A DNA stretch of 64,000 bases from Adiantum capillus-veneris. Its lineage: Eukaryota > Streptophyta > Polypodiopsida > Polypodiales > Pteridaceae. A model generated the notes under the pieces. The model did not search any database. It saw only the letters and a program-made list of their open reading frames with translations, and had not been told where the DNA came from. The stretch spans positions 128,563,182 to 128,627,181 of the forward strand of contig CM043967.1 in assembly GCA_014529385.2 (NCBI GenBank), read 5' to 3'. A program made the translations under genes and the position numbers. Positions 44,801 through 56,033 of this stretch are shown one piece after another; position 1 is the first letter of the stretch; each line of letters opens with the position of its first letter.

Positions 44801-46610
44801 ATTTTATTCAATCATTAGGCAGAACTTTTGCTGATTCCGTTCTATGACGACTTGACTTCATGTCCTTGTCCATGCTAAGCAAAATCAAATTTAAGGCTTC
44901 AATTGGGTTTGAACTCAAACATCGAGTGTTAAATCAATCTCTCGCTGGTGATTCACCTAATCACTTCGGCTGCTGCTGTCCAAGCACTAAATGTGATTTT
45001 CGTCTAGTGGCTAAAATTATTTTTCTTAAATCTTTCGTGTTGGCTAAAAACTTTACCGGCGTCATTAATGATCGGGTGTTGTGTATTGGTATTGAATTTA
45101 AGTGTTGGGATATTGGGTTAAAGTTGTAGGTGGGTGATATGTTGTTTTGTTGTTGGTTTGTTATATAGCGATTCATTAAATATTGTTATTAATTAAATTG
45201 TCTTAGGTTTTGGAAGGTATATGGAGATTAATTGTGTGATAGTGGTCAGGTTTCTATCAAGATGATATATTTGCTTGTCAGGATGGTTGGCTTTTTCTCA
45301 TCAACAATGGATATTTACACCGCATCAAAAGTTAGCTTCATTGTGTTTTCACCGTCTTCCAGACTTGCTAACATTGATAAGTGTTTAAGTGTTGTGAGTT
45401 TTTTGAACCATACCATATCCTCGCACCTCTGACACCTCTTGTAACTGGTACATGATCAAAGATTTGTGAATAGGTATTATCTAGTAGATCATAGATTTAG
45501 AAAAGGATGAGAGTTATTTACAAAATGACGGATGGAATTTGCACGTATATTGGTTTCTGAATAGTATGCAAGTCTTTCATTATGTGTATTGAATTATATG
45601 GCACTTCGATTGGGAGTGAGGGTGCTATTTTATTTTTGCCATTGAATTATGCTATTGATATGGCTTTATTACTGATACCAGTTCCTGATTTAGTGACATT
45701 GTTGAGATGTATATCTGATAATCATTCATTGGCTAAAAGTTCAAACAATGAATGTATATCATTGTTTGATAGTGTGACATTGATGAAAATAGTGAGATAT
45801 TATTATCAAATGCAGTATTTTATTCATGAGGAATGTTGTGCTCAGTAGTAATTTGATATTTGTTAGAGATGTTGAAAGGTCTTAGATTGTTATAGTAAAT
45901 AGTGGATTATGATTGTATATTTGAAAGATGGGTAGATCAGTGGATTATGCATGGAGGTGATTGTTGTGGAATGTGATAATTGAATATTTATTGAGTACAG
46001 ATGATATAATGGAATATATGGATATAGATGGTTGCAATAGGTATGTATGAATTATTGGTGGATGTGTGGTGACAGATTGCATTGATAGACCTTGTGAAAT
46101 TGTTGAATAGGTTTAATCAAACTGGTCAAGAAACTCATGGTATAATTGCTTGTAGGTTCATTTCATTAGTAGTAGTGGTTGTAAGAATGATTTTCTCAAA
46201 CTTTCACTAAATTGTATAGTGCTGATATTGATTTATCTTACATCTAGAACATGCTTCTCTAAAGGAAGATGATGGTAGTAATTTTTGATTTTGTCTCACT
46301 TATAGAAATGGTGTTATATGAATTGTCAAACATCTGAATAAGTTGCTGACTTATTGTCTGAGAGAGGACAATGTTGATTGTTGATGGGTATCATTATGAG
46401 AATTAACAGAAGTTACATATAGAGTAATTGCGTACAGTTGTTTAATGTCAAGATTGGTTTGGGAGGTCAAGGTACATGAAAGTATCTTGGAATGTTAATG
46501 ACAGTGTGGTTTAAACAATAATTACGTATTGTGGTGATTGTAAAGATGAAATATGAAGATTTGAGAATGATTTCTGTGCATGTAACAAAAAATGTGAGAG
46601 AGTGCGACAA
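44801..46610. other. AT-rich decayed DNA
   Basis: Nothing identifiable. Short frames at 44860, 45232 and 45582 have no recognisable motif. A purine-rich CCAAGGGGGAGA near 46615 suggests that the region upstream is an old LTR-element interior. Confidence 0.4.
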
Positions 46611-48130
46611 CCTCCAAGGGGGAGATTTACTGTGAATGCACCAGCAAAGATATCACATGATCTGATTACAAGATCTTTTTAGTTGAGATAACCTGAATCA
46701 CCAGGAAGATTTAAAAGTTTATCATTACTAGAGCATTTATATTATAAATATTTAGGGAAAGTTGAGAGACGGTCATAAAGAGAGGCCTGCCTTTTAATTG
46801 GTGGACTCTAGCCTAGAGCGTAATAAGAGTAATATATTTTGCAAAGGACATTTTATTGGTGCCTCTAGCCTAGAGGTAAACTTTTGCAAACCTAATCACT
46901 TGGAAAAGACAAACCATGTTTTCATGCCCAAACTTAGAGCAAAGTCGAGAGGTGAAAAGGCCCAAACTTAGGGCAAAAATTTTCCAAGAGGAGTGTTTTT
47001 TTTTCGTGATGTGTGAATCGACAACACCTCTCTCTACCCTTTCTCAACGTTCAATTTGCCTCTTCAATTTTATTAAACTACACCTCCATGCTAAATTTTC
47101 CTCCTCAACCCATTCTCTTGGCGTTCAACTTTCCTCTTCATTTTATTAAACTACGCTCAATTTTCCAACTCAACCTCGTTCTCTGAGCTTATTATCATTA
47201 ATTAAAACCTTGATGTCTCAACCAATATTAGAAAAAACCCGGGGTTTAGTGTATTTTAGCGAGTTGAAATTGTAAAATCTTGGTTAGATTTTGAGCTTGC
47301 CTTTAGGAAAACCAAGAAATCTTTGCAGATATTAGTGTAGTTATTGGCAAAAACTTCAAATTTTGACAAGAATATTTCAAGTTTGCCCATATTTTCATCG
47401 GTTAGGGAAAATGTATTTCTCTAGCCCGAGTCTGAACCTCTTTGAGGTCTCAACTTATTATAATGGCAACCTCTTGAATGTCTCTTATTCTATCTTGTGT
47501 GGAAAACTAGGGCCCACCATTTTGGTCATATTTTGGCACACAAATTTTCAAAAATTATATAAAAATTATAAGAAAAAACTTCAGCTCACTGGCTATATTT
47601 CTCATGTTTTGAGATTTTCCAAATTCCAATTTAAACAAGCTATCAAAACTCCCAAAAAAATGTGTACCTTTGCTGCCATAAATTTTTGGTGGTCCCATCT
47701 TTGTTGACACTTTCATTATGCATCCCAAAATTCTTCACTTATGTGGGAGAGTACCTTAAAGAGACTTGAATTTCCTCATGAAAATACAAGTGAAGTGCCC
47801 TTTGTTAATATTTTAACGACTTAGCCCAATAATGCAAGTATTAAAAACTAGAAGGGTGGAATATTAATATTACATAGTGAAATAAAATATGGTAGAGGTC
47901 ATAAAAAAGTTATAATAAAATAGAAGTAGATGGATCAAATATTAATGCTAATAAATGTTTTTCTTTTACATGAATGTAAAGACTATAGTGTAGAAATAGA
48001 CTTAGTTGAAGATAAATGGTAAACATGAAAAAAAATCCAGGTGAGGTTCTCGCGCAAAGGAGAGATGGAACAAAAATTTGGAAAACGGCCCTCATTAGTC
48101 CTCTCAGTAAAGCTAGAGGCATTTACGCCT
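46611..48130. other. PPT-like motif and AT-rich decayed DNA
   Basis: CCAAGGGGGAGATT at 46614-46627 followed by TACTGTGAATGC resembles a PPT and LTR start (low confidence). The rest has short imperfect internal repeats (TCTAGCCTAGAG near 46808 and 46862; ATTTTATTAAACTAC near 47067 and 47137). No gene seen. Confidence 0.4.
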
Positions 48131-49645
48131 CTACTTCCATAATTGAGTTGATTGAATAGTAGAGAGACGATATCTAGTTGCCTTTTGAACTAGAGATTGC
48201 ATTTGGCCATTAGTGAGATCTCTGGGACATTCACTTGTTTTCAAGAAAAGAAATGCGTCCTGACAAGGCTCCCTAGCTAGAGCATCAATGATCAACAACT
48301 CAAATTGTCTTTGAGTGAATGGGAAGCCCAAAATATTGTGCCAATATCCTCTAGGATCATAGGTAAAGGATAGGATAGTCACCTGAAATGTCCTAATAAT
48401 AATACTTCTTGATTCATGCCAAAAAGGATAGGATTTGTAGCCACAATAAGTGAAGGATAATTGAGTACTTTAGCTCCTTCCAAGACAATACTTAGAATCA
48501 TGATCCCAAGATTCTACGAGAGTCCTCCATCTATGGCTTCCTTGTTGATGTGGAAAGTCCCAATTTTCTTCAGAACCTAGCTTACCGCTATTACCAAAGC
48601 AAGCAAAAGGGTCACTATCCTCTTGGGTGTTGTGAAAAAGGTCCATTTCCTTTCCTCACATTGGTAATAAGACACCAACCTTGTAGCTCAAAGACAAGCT
48701 TGATACATGTTGTACCAAAGTGCATAGCATACACAAAAGATAGGGTGCAATCCACTGGTTGAAAAAAAACTCATCTTGACTATATGCATGCAAGATCGTA
48801 CTCCAATCTTTCTCATACTGGCATTCATTCTTTGTGATTCTTATGAAAACCGCTTGTGCTAAGGTTTCTTTAAATATTCTTTTAAAGCATCAAACGTAGT
48901 ACAATCAAACACAATCTCTACATATAGGTTGCCAAACCTAGATCTCCAATAAGTTGCCACTGCATACACTTGCTTAAGAATCTCCTTAGGGTGGACTCCA
49001 AAATACCACTCCTTGGTAACAACCATTCGAGTTTGGTCTACAATTGCTTCCTCTAATTGGTGTTGTGCCAAAGACTTCATGCTTCCTTCTTGCAACTATA
49101 TATCTGATGGATCCACCTTGTTGCGATGAGTGAGAATGAGACCCATTATTTCAAGAGAGTTGTCACTATCATTTTTTGCCGTAGATTCCTCCTGTGATTT
49201 TGTAGTAGAATTTCTAGGGAGCTCATCCATAGTAGTCCCTAGTTCCATCTCTTGGTGCTTAGTACCATCCTTAATGTTGCATAGAATCTCCTTGCCCTTT
49301 CTACCTTGCATCTTAAGAATTTCTGTATTCAAAGCTTGCTTTGCTCTCATGGACATGAGCCATGGAATTTTTAAGATAGTTGGGTAGCTCTCCCCCGTAG
49401 AAATCTTCAATCCGTGCATAGAAACATCACTCACAAGATCACAAGATTCTATAGACTCACCAATCATGAAATTTGAAATGCTAATTTTTTGTCGTGGCTT
49501 AGACTTCCTCTTGATTGACTCCTTTTTAGCCTTCATCTTGTCTCACCTTTGTAAAGATTACTCATGTCTAGAGTGATAAAATCCAATGGCGTCTACATAT
49601 TCTACCTTGATCTTACCTCTTGCCACTCCGTTGATGGGTTTCTCT
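48131..49645 (-). pseudogene. Older retroelement relic with protease fragment, right part cut off
   Basis: The - strand frame 49096-49536 contains VSMHGLKISTGESYPTILK and PWLMSMRAKQAL, matching the FILGRPWLMKMRAL end of the Ty3 protease in element 1. Further frames (48859-49095 and 48131-48382) follow without recognised motifs. At 49645 the LARD begins; the other half of this relic is at 63328-63573. Confidence 0.55.
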
Positions 49646-49753
49646 ATTGGGAGGCATTGTAGCAACGATCTAATCGCAAGCCACACAAAATTATCAAATC
49701 CATGGATCAATAAACCGGCTAGGGCATGGAAGCATGAGCATCGGATGAATAGA
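49646..49753 (-). repeat. 3' LTR of LARD, distal piece
   Basis: Matches 62351-62460. Its outer base pair reads TA instead of TG, so the LTR edge carries one mutation. Confidence 0.88.
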
Positions 49754-49754
49754 A

Positions 49755-49787
49755 GGGTGTAAGCATGTTAACTTGTCATGCTTTTTG
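49755..49787 (+). repeat. Left terminal inverted repeat
   Basis: Starts GGGTGTAAGCATGTTAACTT. The inverse copy at 56000-56032 differs only at base 5 (G against A). Confidence 0.92.
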
Positions 49788-49924
49788 TGCTAGTTATCAT
49801 GTGGCAACAAGCATATCTTGTAAGCATAATGAGAGTGTAACTTTTCAAACGTGTGGGAATCCATCAAATATTTCAAAATAGGGAGACCACCCTGAATCCA
49901 CTTTCCTGACCATTTATGCAGTGT

Positions 49925-49990
49925 TACTCTGAGGGGAGTGGGGCAGTCAAAATGCGTGGAGAGAAGCGGAGTGGGGCAGTCAACATGCAT
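49925..49990 (+). repeat. Two tandem GGGGCAGTCAA units
   Basis: GGAGTGGGGCAGTCAA..ATGC(G/A)TGGAGAGAAGCGG occurs twice in tandem (period about 33 bases), just upstream of the first exon of the + strand gene. Confidence 0.7.
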
Positions 49991-50156
49991 GGAGAGAAGC
50001 GGGGCACAGGGGCCAGAGGTAACAGAGAACCAAAAACAAAGTCGAAGGCTAAACTTTTTGCTGCTTCTTCTCCACCCCGAAAAAGGGTAAAGCTCTCTGA
50101 TTCACTAGCATCCCCAACGGCAAAGACCTTGCATACAAAGGGGAAGGATGACTCAG

Positions 50157-50204
<48 letters not shown>

Positions 50205-50489
50205 CATTATGATTTGCGAGGATAGTTGCTGGTGCTGTCTTGGCTGGAGAGTTGTCCCTTGATGTCGGCTTTAGAAGTAGGCCATCTTGTGAATAGTTAC
50301 TTGAAATACAATCGCTCAAGTCGAAGTCTGGCTCACAAAACACAAACCAATGTTTGATTTGAACCTTGAAATTGGAAGGAAGTGCCTAATACTTCACTTT
50401 CCTACTGTTAACACACTCCTCGCTACATTATTTTTTACCTACCAACAAATAGAAAAATCTGCTAATCTTGTGACATTGGGGGTGTGCAG
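50157..50489 (+). other. Intron with (CT)n microsatellite
   Basis: The donor CAG|GTACTC at 50157 runs straight into (CT)n (50160-50202). The acceptor is TGTGCAG at 50483-50489. Removing it keeps the frame (phase 1). Confidence 0.65.
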
Positions 50490-51357
50490 GCCGATGGAAA
50501 GCTCCAAAGTTTACATTCCCAGTACAGATCAAGTTCTGTATTACAGCAGAAGATTTCAATGATGTTCATGGCCTCTCCCTGGCTGGTGCCAACCCCAAAC
50601 TAGTTAGGTGGGATCAGATCAGTGATGTGGAGTGGTTCAGTGTTTTTAGAGAGTCAAAGAATTGTAGTCACTATCGCATTAAATGCAGTTGTTTGCGTAC
50701 TGATATGTTAGACCAGGTGATGCAGTTGCATTACAAGGTGTACCAGAAGCCCCCAACAAACATGGAGATCAACTCTGCATTCGCCAAGCGGTTTGTAAAA
50801 GAATTCAGCCCGACGGCAATTGCAAGTAGCTCAGCCATGCAATTTTCGCTGTCCAGCATTTGCAGGACCTCCGAGAGAAAGGGTACTACGAGGCCCATGT
50901 CGAAAAGTGGAGGATACGCAATGTATGTCAAAACATCAAGGAGGCGCAAGTTGAAATGAAGGAGGATACCAAGGAGACACCCATCTCTCGCCACAACACT
51001 CACTAGTAGGCTGAAAGCCTGTCATTTTTTGGCGTTGAGAATTTGCAGCACATAAAGGCTGCCTCTGAAATTCCCAACAAACAACTGCAAGATGCTAAAG
51101 AACATCTTCTAACTGCAAAATCAGAGTTTGAAGGTGCGAGGGTTGTCCAAGCAAAAAATGCTAGGGTCACCCCAATTGTGCTTTCTATGAGACAAAAGCT
51201 TCACGACGCTGAAAATGAATTACAGAGGTTACTACAGAGCGACAGTGTGGATGCAAAGAGGGAAATAGAGTGTAGAGTAAAAATAGAGACATTGGAAGGT
51301 TTGGCATTTCCTGACAGTGAGGACACTCTTGCTGCTAGTGACTCAACTTGTCAGCAT

Positions 51358-51452
51358 GTAAGTGTGTGACTTTTATGCTTCCACCGTATGATTGGAATAT
51401 GTGCACAACAAACCTATGTACTTACCATGCTCCTCTTTTTTTTGGTGTGCAG
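51358..51452 (+). other. Short intron
   Basis: GTAAGT donor at 51358, T-rich tract and GTGTGCAG acceptor at 51452; phase 0. It gives the continuous reading DSTCQH then TNVEVMEAKVNACEG. Confidence 0.7.
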
Positions 51453-51844
51453 ACTAATGTGGAGGTTATGGAAGCTAAAGTGAATGCATGTGAAGGTCAA
51501 CTGCAACTCCTAATGCACATGAGCAAGATGCTACAAGGCTCCTCCATTCCCACTGCCCTGTGTAATATGGCTATGGGCACATTTATAGAAAGTATAGAAG
51601 GGGTATGCGATGGGATGATGATCAACCCGTGCAGTGGCTGCAGTTTGCCACTTGAAGTAAAGGGAACCAATGCCACGGTCAAGATGCCCTGTGGGCATAG
51701 CTACCACTTTCTCTGCTTTGCCATTGCATGCTCCTTGTTGACAAAATGTAGAGCTGTGACCTGGCAACAAAGGATACCACAAGAATGGTGTTGGAAACCC
51801 ATAGGGCAAAGACATCCAATCACACCAACAACTGGTAAGATTGT

Positions 51845-52850
51845 ATAGGGTGTGCTAAATAGCATACCCAGTGTGTTAATTAGAATATTGAGTGTGTTAA
51901 TTGGATATGCTAATTAGCATATCTTGTATGCTAATTAGCATACTGGGTATGATGATTAGCATACTGGGACTGCTAGTAGCTACAAGATATGCTAATTAGC
52001 ATATCGGGTATGCTAATTAGCATGCTGGATATGCAATTAGCATACCCAATGAGAATATTGAGTGTGTTAACTGGATATGCTAATTAGCATATCTTGTATG
52101 CTAATTAGGATACCCTGTGCTCATTGTATAGATTAGAGTAAGTTTGGCATATTAGCATATCTAGTAAGTTAAACTACCATATCCAAATGCTAACTAGAAA
52201 ATTGTATATGCTTATTAGCATATTGGATATGCTAATTAGCATACTGGATATGCTAAATAGCATATTGGGTATGCTAATTAGCATACTGGGAATGCTCATT
52301 AGCATACTGGGTATGCTGATTCACGTACTGAGTATGCTAATTAGCATACTGAGTATGCTAATTAGCATACTGGATATGCTTATTAGCATATTGGATATGC
52401 TAATTAGCATACTGGATATGATAAATAGCATATTGGGTATGCTAAATAGCATACTGGGTATGCTAATTAGCATACTAGGACTGCTGGTAGCTAGCATACA
52501 AGGACTGTCTTTTAGCGTACAGGGTGTGCTTATTAGCATACCCACAATGTTAATTAGAATACTGAGTGTGTTGATTGGATATGCTAATTACCATATCTTG
52601 TATGCTAATTAGCATACTTGTGCTCAGTGTACAGTCTAGAGTAAGTTTGTCATAATGGCAAATCTAGTAAGTAAGCTACCATCTCCAGATGCAAACTAGC
52701 ATATTCGATATGCTAGTTAGCATACTTAGCAATTGGAATTAGCATACTAGGCTTGTCAGCATAATGGATTCCAATGTATGCCAGGCCGCACACATAGTCA
52801 TAGCATATCAAACATTTTCTAGCATACATGACATGCTTATATGAGTCTTA
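51845..52850. repeat. Minisatellite of 16-bp palindromes, period about 20
   Basis: About 1 kb of units such as TATGCTAATTAGCATACTGG. The core TATGCTAATTAGCATA is itself a perfect palindrome, so each unit can form a small hairpin. It lies between the third and fourth exons of the relic gene. A frame reading M-L-I-S-I-L through it on both strands is an artefact of the repeat. Confidence 0.9.
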
Positions 52851-54944
52851 ATCCACGTTTTTTGTTGCAGGCCTGTTGGCAGTCCCTCCGTGATGTGGGC
52901 AGTGTGCATGACACGAAGGGCAAGGGAAAGGCTGTAATGGGGGACGTTTCGATCGAGGAGAGTGATGAGCTGGATACAGGTGAGAACCCTTCGACGGAGA
53001 AGGGTGTTGAGCTGGATGCAAGAAGTGAAGGGGTGGATGAGGGCTCCCAGCAGATGCCAAATGAAAGCATGAAAACATTGGAGGAAGGCGATGATGTGAG
53101 CAGGAACTTAGAAGATGAAAAAGAAGATGATTTTTTGGTCATGGCTCCTCGTGTGCCACCGATGCCTGCTGCAACTCACAAAGCAGAAGCTTCTCAACAG
53201 ACAGTGGCTCGTGGCTCAGGGGAAACTTTGAAGAATGACAACATAGAAGATGAGCAAGAAGTTGGTGACAACAGCCCTCTCGAGGATTTTTGCGTAAATC
53301 TTAGCTAAAAAGAAAAGTTGGCCTTGAAGAGGTACCCGAAGACATTGCAAGCACAGCCTGTGGTTCGGACAAGGCTGAAAGCTCCAAAGGTGAAAAGAAA
53401 GCCACTCGCTCAAGAGCTTGCAAAAAATTGTGTTAAGACTTATTGCTCCCTACCCGCTTGTGCCCTTCACTGTATATGCTAGACCATTTTGAAACCCAAA
53501 TGCGTATTTTAACTGACATGCATTTTGTTTTCCAATGAAAATGTATTTTTGTGCAATATAAATCTGAGGAGCAGTTCATTGTAATAGTTCATTATAATTT
53601 TTGCGGTTTTTTTTTAAAACTTGCTCATTTCATATCGCGATTTCCCTGCAGAGGAAGAGAAACAGGCATTAATCGTCATGCCTGATGCAACTGCGGCCAT
53701 GCAATGGCAGAAATTACGGAGATGGCGAGTCCACAAAGCTAGGCAGTTAAGGAGACAGAAAATGGAGATTGAAAAACGCCTTGAACGATATTCACAGCTT
53801 GCCCGTAGTATTATTGAGCGCCTAAACTATGTGCCCCCAAGTGGGCTGGTTATTTTTGCTGAATGGTATCCTCTACAAGACCTAATATGGGTGCCTAAGC
53901 GTTTATGTGATGAAAAAAGGGCTCTGGTGCTGGACCTGAACGGTCTTTTGGTGGCAGTGGTAGAGCCTCCCTTTGGTGAAAAGCCCCCGGCATATGCAGA
54001 TGAAATGCTGAAATACGATGTACTTGATAAGTAGGTGTTCTGTCGCAAGGACAACCATTTTTTTTTGGACTGGTGCCGACAGTTCTTTAATGTGTTTATA
54101 TGGAGCACAAGCCTCCATAGTAAAGTCATGAGTATTTGCCGTACTGTTTTTAAAGAGCAAGTGCCAAAGATTACTGGGTTTTTTGCTCAAGCGCATACAA
54201 AGAAATCCTAGAAGATCCAGAGAAAACCTGTGTTTATGAAAGACTTATCCTTGTTCTGGAAACACACTCCGAGGTACAATGCCCAAAACACACTTATAAT
54301 CGATAATAGCTTCTACAAAGTGTTTCAGAACCCACCACAAAATTGGCTTGTTACTCCCAGTCTAGAGCACCAGAGTGCTGAGCAGAGGGAAAGGTTCCTT
54401 ATAGAAACTTTGAAGTCCTCGCTTTTTCTTTGGCTGCAAACGGATGATCGAAAAGCATATGTTGCTAATAATGTGTTTGAGACACGCTTAGATGAGTTTT
54501 CTGATGCAGTCGTCAAACGTTTGCTTGACATGCAAAAGAGGGATATAGAGGCTAAAAGACTGGAATAAATTCATCGCAAACAGCGGGAAGCTGACCTAGA
54601 AGCAGAAAGAGAGAAAGAAAAGCTGGAGAGGGAAAGAAGAGAAAGTGAGCAGCATAGTGCCAACCTAGAAGTAGAGGAGGAAGCAGAGAGAAAAGAAAAG
54701 AGGCAGTAGGAAGAAGACAAACAACGAGAAGGACAGCCCGGTCACTACAAGCACCCTCCGAGGAGGCATTAAGGGTTTTTGGGGCAGTGACTGTCATTGT
54801 AAAATTGAACCCTATGTAAATAATTTGATGTTGGCAATTAATGTAAACAGTTTGATAGTTAGCATGCTGACACAAAACCAACTTTATAATAAAACTGCAT
54901 ACCCTTACAACAAAGTGGTATATAGAAAATCCAGTGGATACAAC

Positions 54945-55640
54945 TTAAAAGCTGAAGGGCATGCTATTATAGATTGCTTCATAGCTTTCTGGAGTGATTG
55001 TGTACACCTGCCTTCTCCTTGGGACGTCCTCCATGGGTATTTTGATACATCGCACCAGATGTGAAAGTAGGTGGACAATAGGCTGCTTGTGGTCTAGCTT
55101 GAAGGTGTACTCATCCAATTGCTTATAATACAGTCCTTGCACAACATATGAGCCTCTTTCAATTACATTGCTCCATTCATCAATGTACTCCTTCTCCACC
55201 TTCTCCTTTTCTACAACACACTTGACCAGATAGAAATCCACATCTTCGGCATTTTTTAAATCATCTGGATTTACAACAAATGTCTCTCCAGAACATAGAG
55301 CGCTACTCAACACATCATGATGACCTTCGTATGTGAATTCATCATAGCCAACGACTTCCTCTGTCGAAACTTCATCTGTTTGCTCAAGTAATGGCTGCAA
55401 AATATGATAATCCCAAGCCTCCACGTGAGCTTTATTGATGTAGCGATTCCACCTTCCGTTAATGCATGCATCACAGGAGCATGCCAACTTTCTTGTTGCA
55501 AGGGTAGTTGGATCCTCCGGGTTGTGACCACGAATAGCATGCAAAGAGAGAGTTTTTGCCACAGTGGCATAATTCCACTTAACTTCCCTGTTAATATCTC
55601 CCTCTTTAACCTCCCAGAACACACGAGCACATTCCCTTTC
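54945..55640 (-). pseudogene. Cys-motif protein of the DNA transposon, unknown family
   Basis: Starting about 55640, the - strand frame is open for some 230 residues. Order: SLHAIRGHNPEDPTTLATRK, a C-x-C-x2-C cluster (ACSCDACI), NKAHVEAWDYH, an acidic linker, then a region GETFVVNPDDL, DFYLVKCVVEKEKVEKEY, GSYVVQGLYYKQLDEYTF, which alternates hydrophobic and charged residues like a small beta-barrel (Tudor or BAH-like by eye). Similar Cys-motif-plus-barrel proteins occur beside animal and plant transposons, but I cannot name the family. Upstream are GGGA and GA microsatellites, probably intron. It converges on the + strand gene. No catalytic DDE motif seen. Confidence 0.55.
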
Positions 55641-55654
55641 TTTTGAAGGATATG

Positions 55655-55755
55655 ATGCAGGTGGGAGGGAGGGAGGGAGGGAGGGAGGGAAGGAGGGAGG
55701 GAGGGAGTAGGAACAGGGCAAACTATAAACTAGTCTGAGAGTGAGTCTGCGTCGC

Positions 55756-55830
<75 letters not shown>
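55655..55830. repeat. (GGGA)n and (GA)n microsatellites
   Basis: (GGGA)n at 55661-55709 and a long (GA)n at 55758-55828. They interrupt the upstream part of the - strand gene; the Ser-Leu and Pro-Ser frames through them are not protein. Confidence 0.9.
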
Positions 55831-55833
<3 letters not shown>

Positions 55834-55999
55834 CAGAGGCCACACCCCACGTCGTTGTTGTAACTGAAAACAGAGGCCACACCCCATATGGGAGGGAACA
55901 AATAATATATCTTATGGTTATAAAAATTTCAAACTTCACTTGCTCTTTGGTTTTGAATAGATGCTAACAAGCACCTCTTACTAGCATTGTCCGGGACAC

Positions 56000-56032
56000 C
56001 AAAAAGCATGACAAGTTAACATGCTTATACCC
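56000..56032 (-). repeat. Right terminal inverted repeat
   Basis: Inverse of 49755-49787 at 32 of 33 positions. One more base (T, 56033) may belong to the element. Confidence 0.92.
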
Positions 56033-56033
56033 T

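Larger units (their letters stand above)
50039..54772 (+). pseudogene. Spliced gene relic: RING-like cluster and FCP1-type HAD domain
   Basis: Exons joined by GT-AG introns: up to 50156 (PPRKRVKLS, a basic nuclear-type signal); 50490-51357, in phase with exon 1, with a frameshift near 50835 and TAGTAG at 51004-51009; 51453-51834, in phase, with a Cys/His cluster C-SGC-(16)-MPCGHSYHFLC; 52871-about 53430, acidic; 53652-54772, one frame. The last exon has RALVLDLNGLLV (53924-53959), the DxDx(T/V) catalytic loop of NIF/FCP1 phosphatases with the second Asp as Asn, as in several plant relatives, then FNVFIWSTS and NTLIIDNSFYKVFQNP. Stops: TAG 54032, TAG 54209, TAA 54566, TAG 54707, all in one frame. 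The C-terminus is a Glu/Arg-rich coiled coil. Phase across the third and fourth introns does not match. Function, if any, is lost. Confidence 0.65.
49754..56033. mobile_element. DNA transposon with 33-bp TIRs, unknown family
   Basis: Ends are fixed by the empty site in the other LTR: filled GGATGAATAGAA | ... | GAAATAGAGG, empty GGATGAATAGAAATAGAGG (62449-62467). The target duplication is GA or GAA. TIRs at 49755-49787 and 56000-56032 match at 32 of 33 positions; both start GGGT. Inside are two convergent gene relics, a 1-kb minisatellite and two microsatellites. No DDE transposase is recognised. A 2-3 bp duplication is like CACTA or PIF, but the TIR does not start CACT and no TWA target is present. 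Confidence 0.88.

Noticed and set aside
45582-45848. 88-aa frame as a gene
   Set aside because: No motif, AT-rich codons and no support from neighbours or duplicates.
52187-52612. 141-aa frame of repeated M-L-I-S-I-L
   Set aside because: It is a translation of the 20-bp minisatellite; an equivalent frame exists on the other strand.
51845-52850. CRISPR-like array
   Set aside because: Units are contiguous without unique spacers and the genome is eukaryotic.
54032-54709. Stop codons corrected by RNA editing or recoding
   Set aside because: U-to-C editing is an organellar process in plants; this is nuclear transposon DNA with other decay signs.
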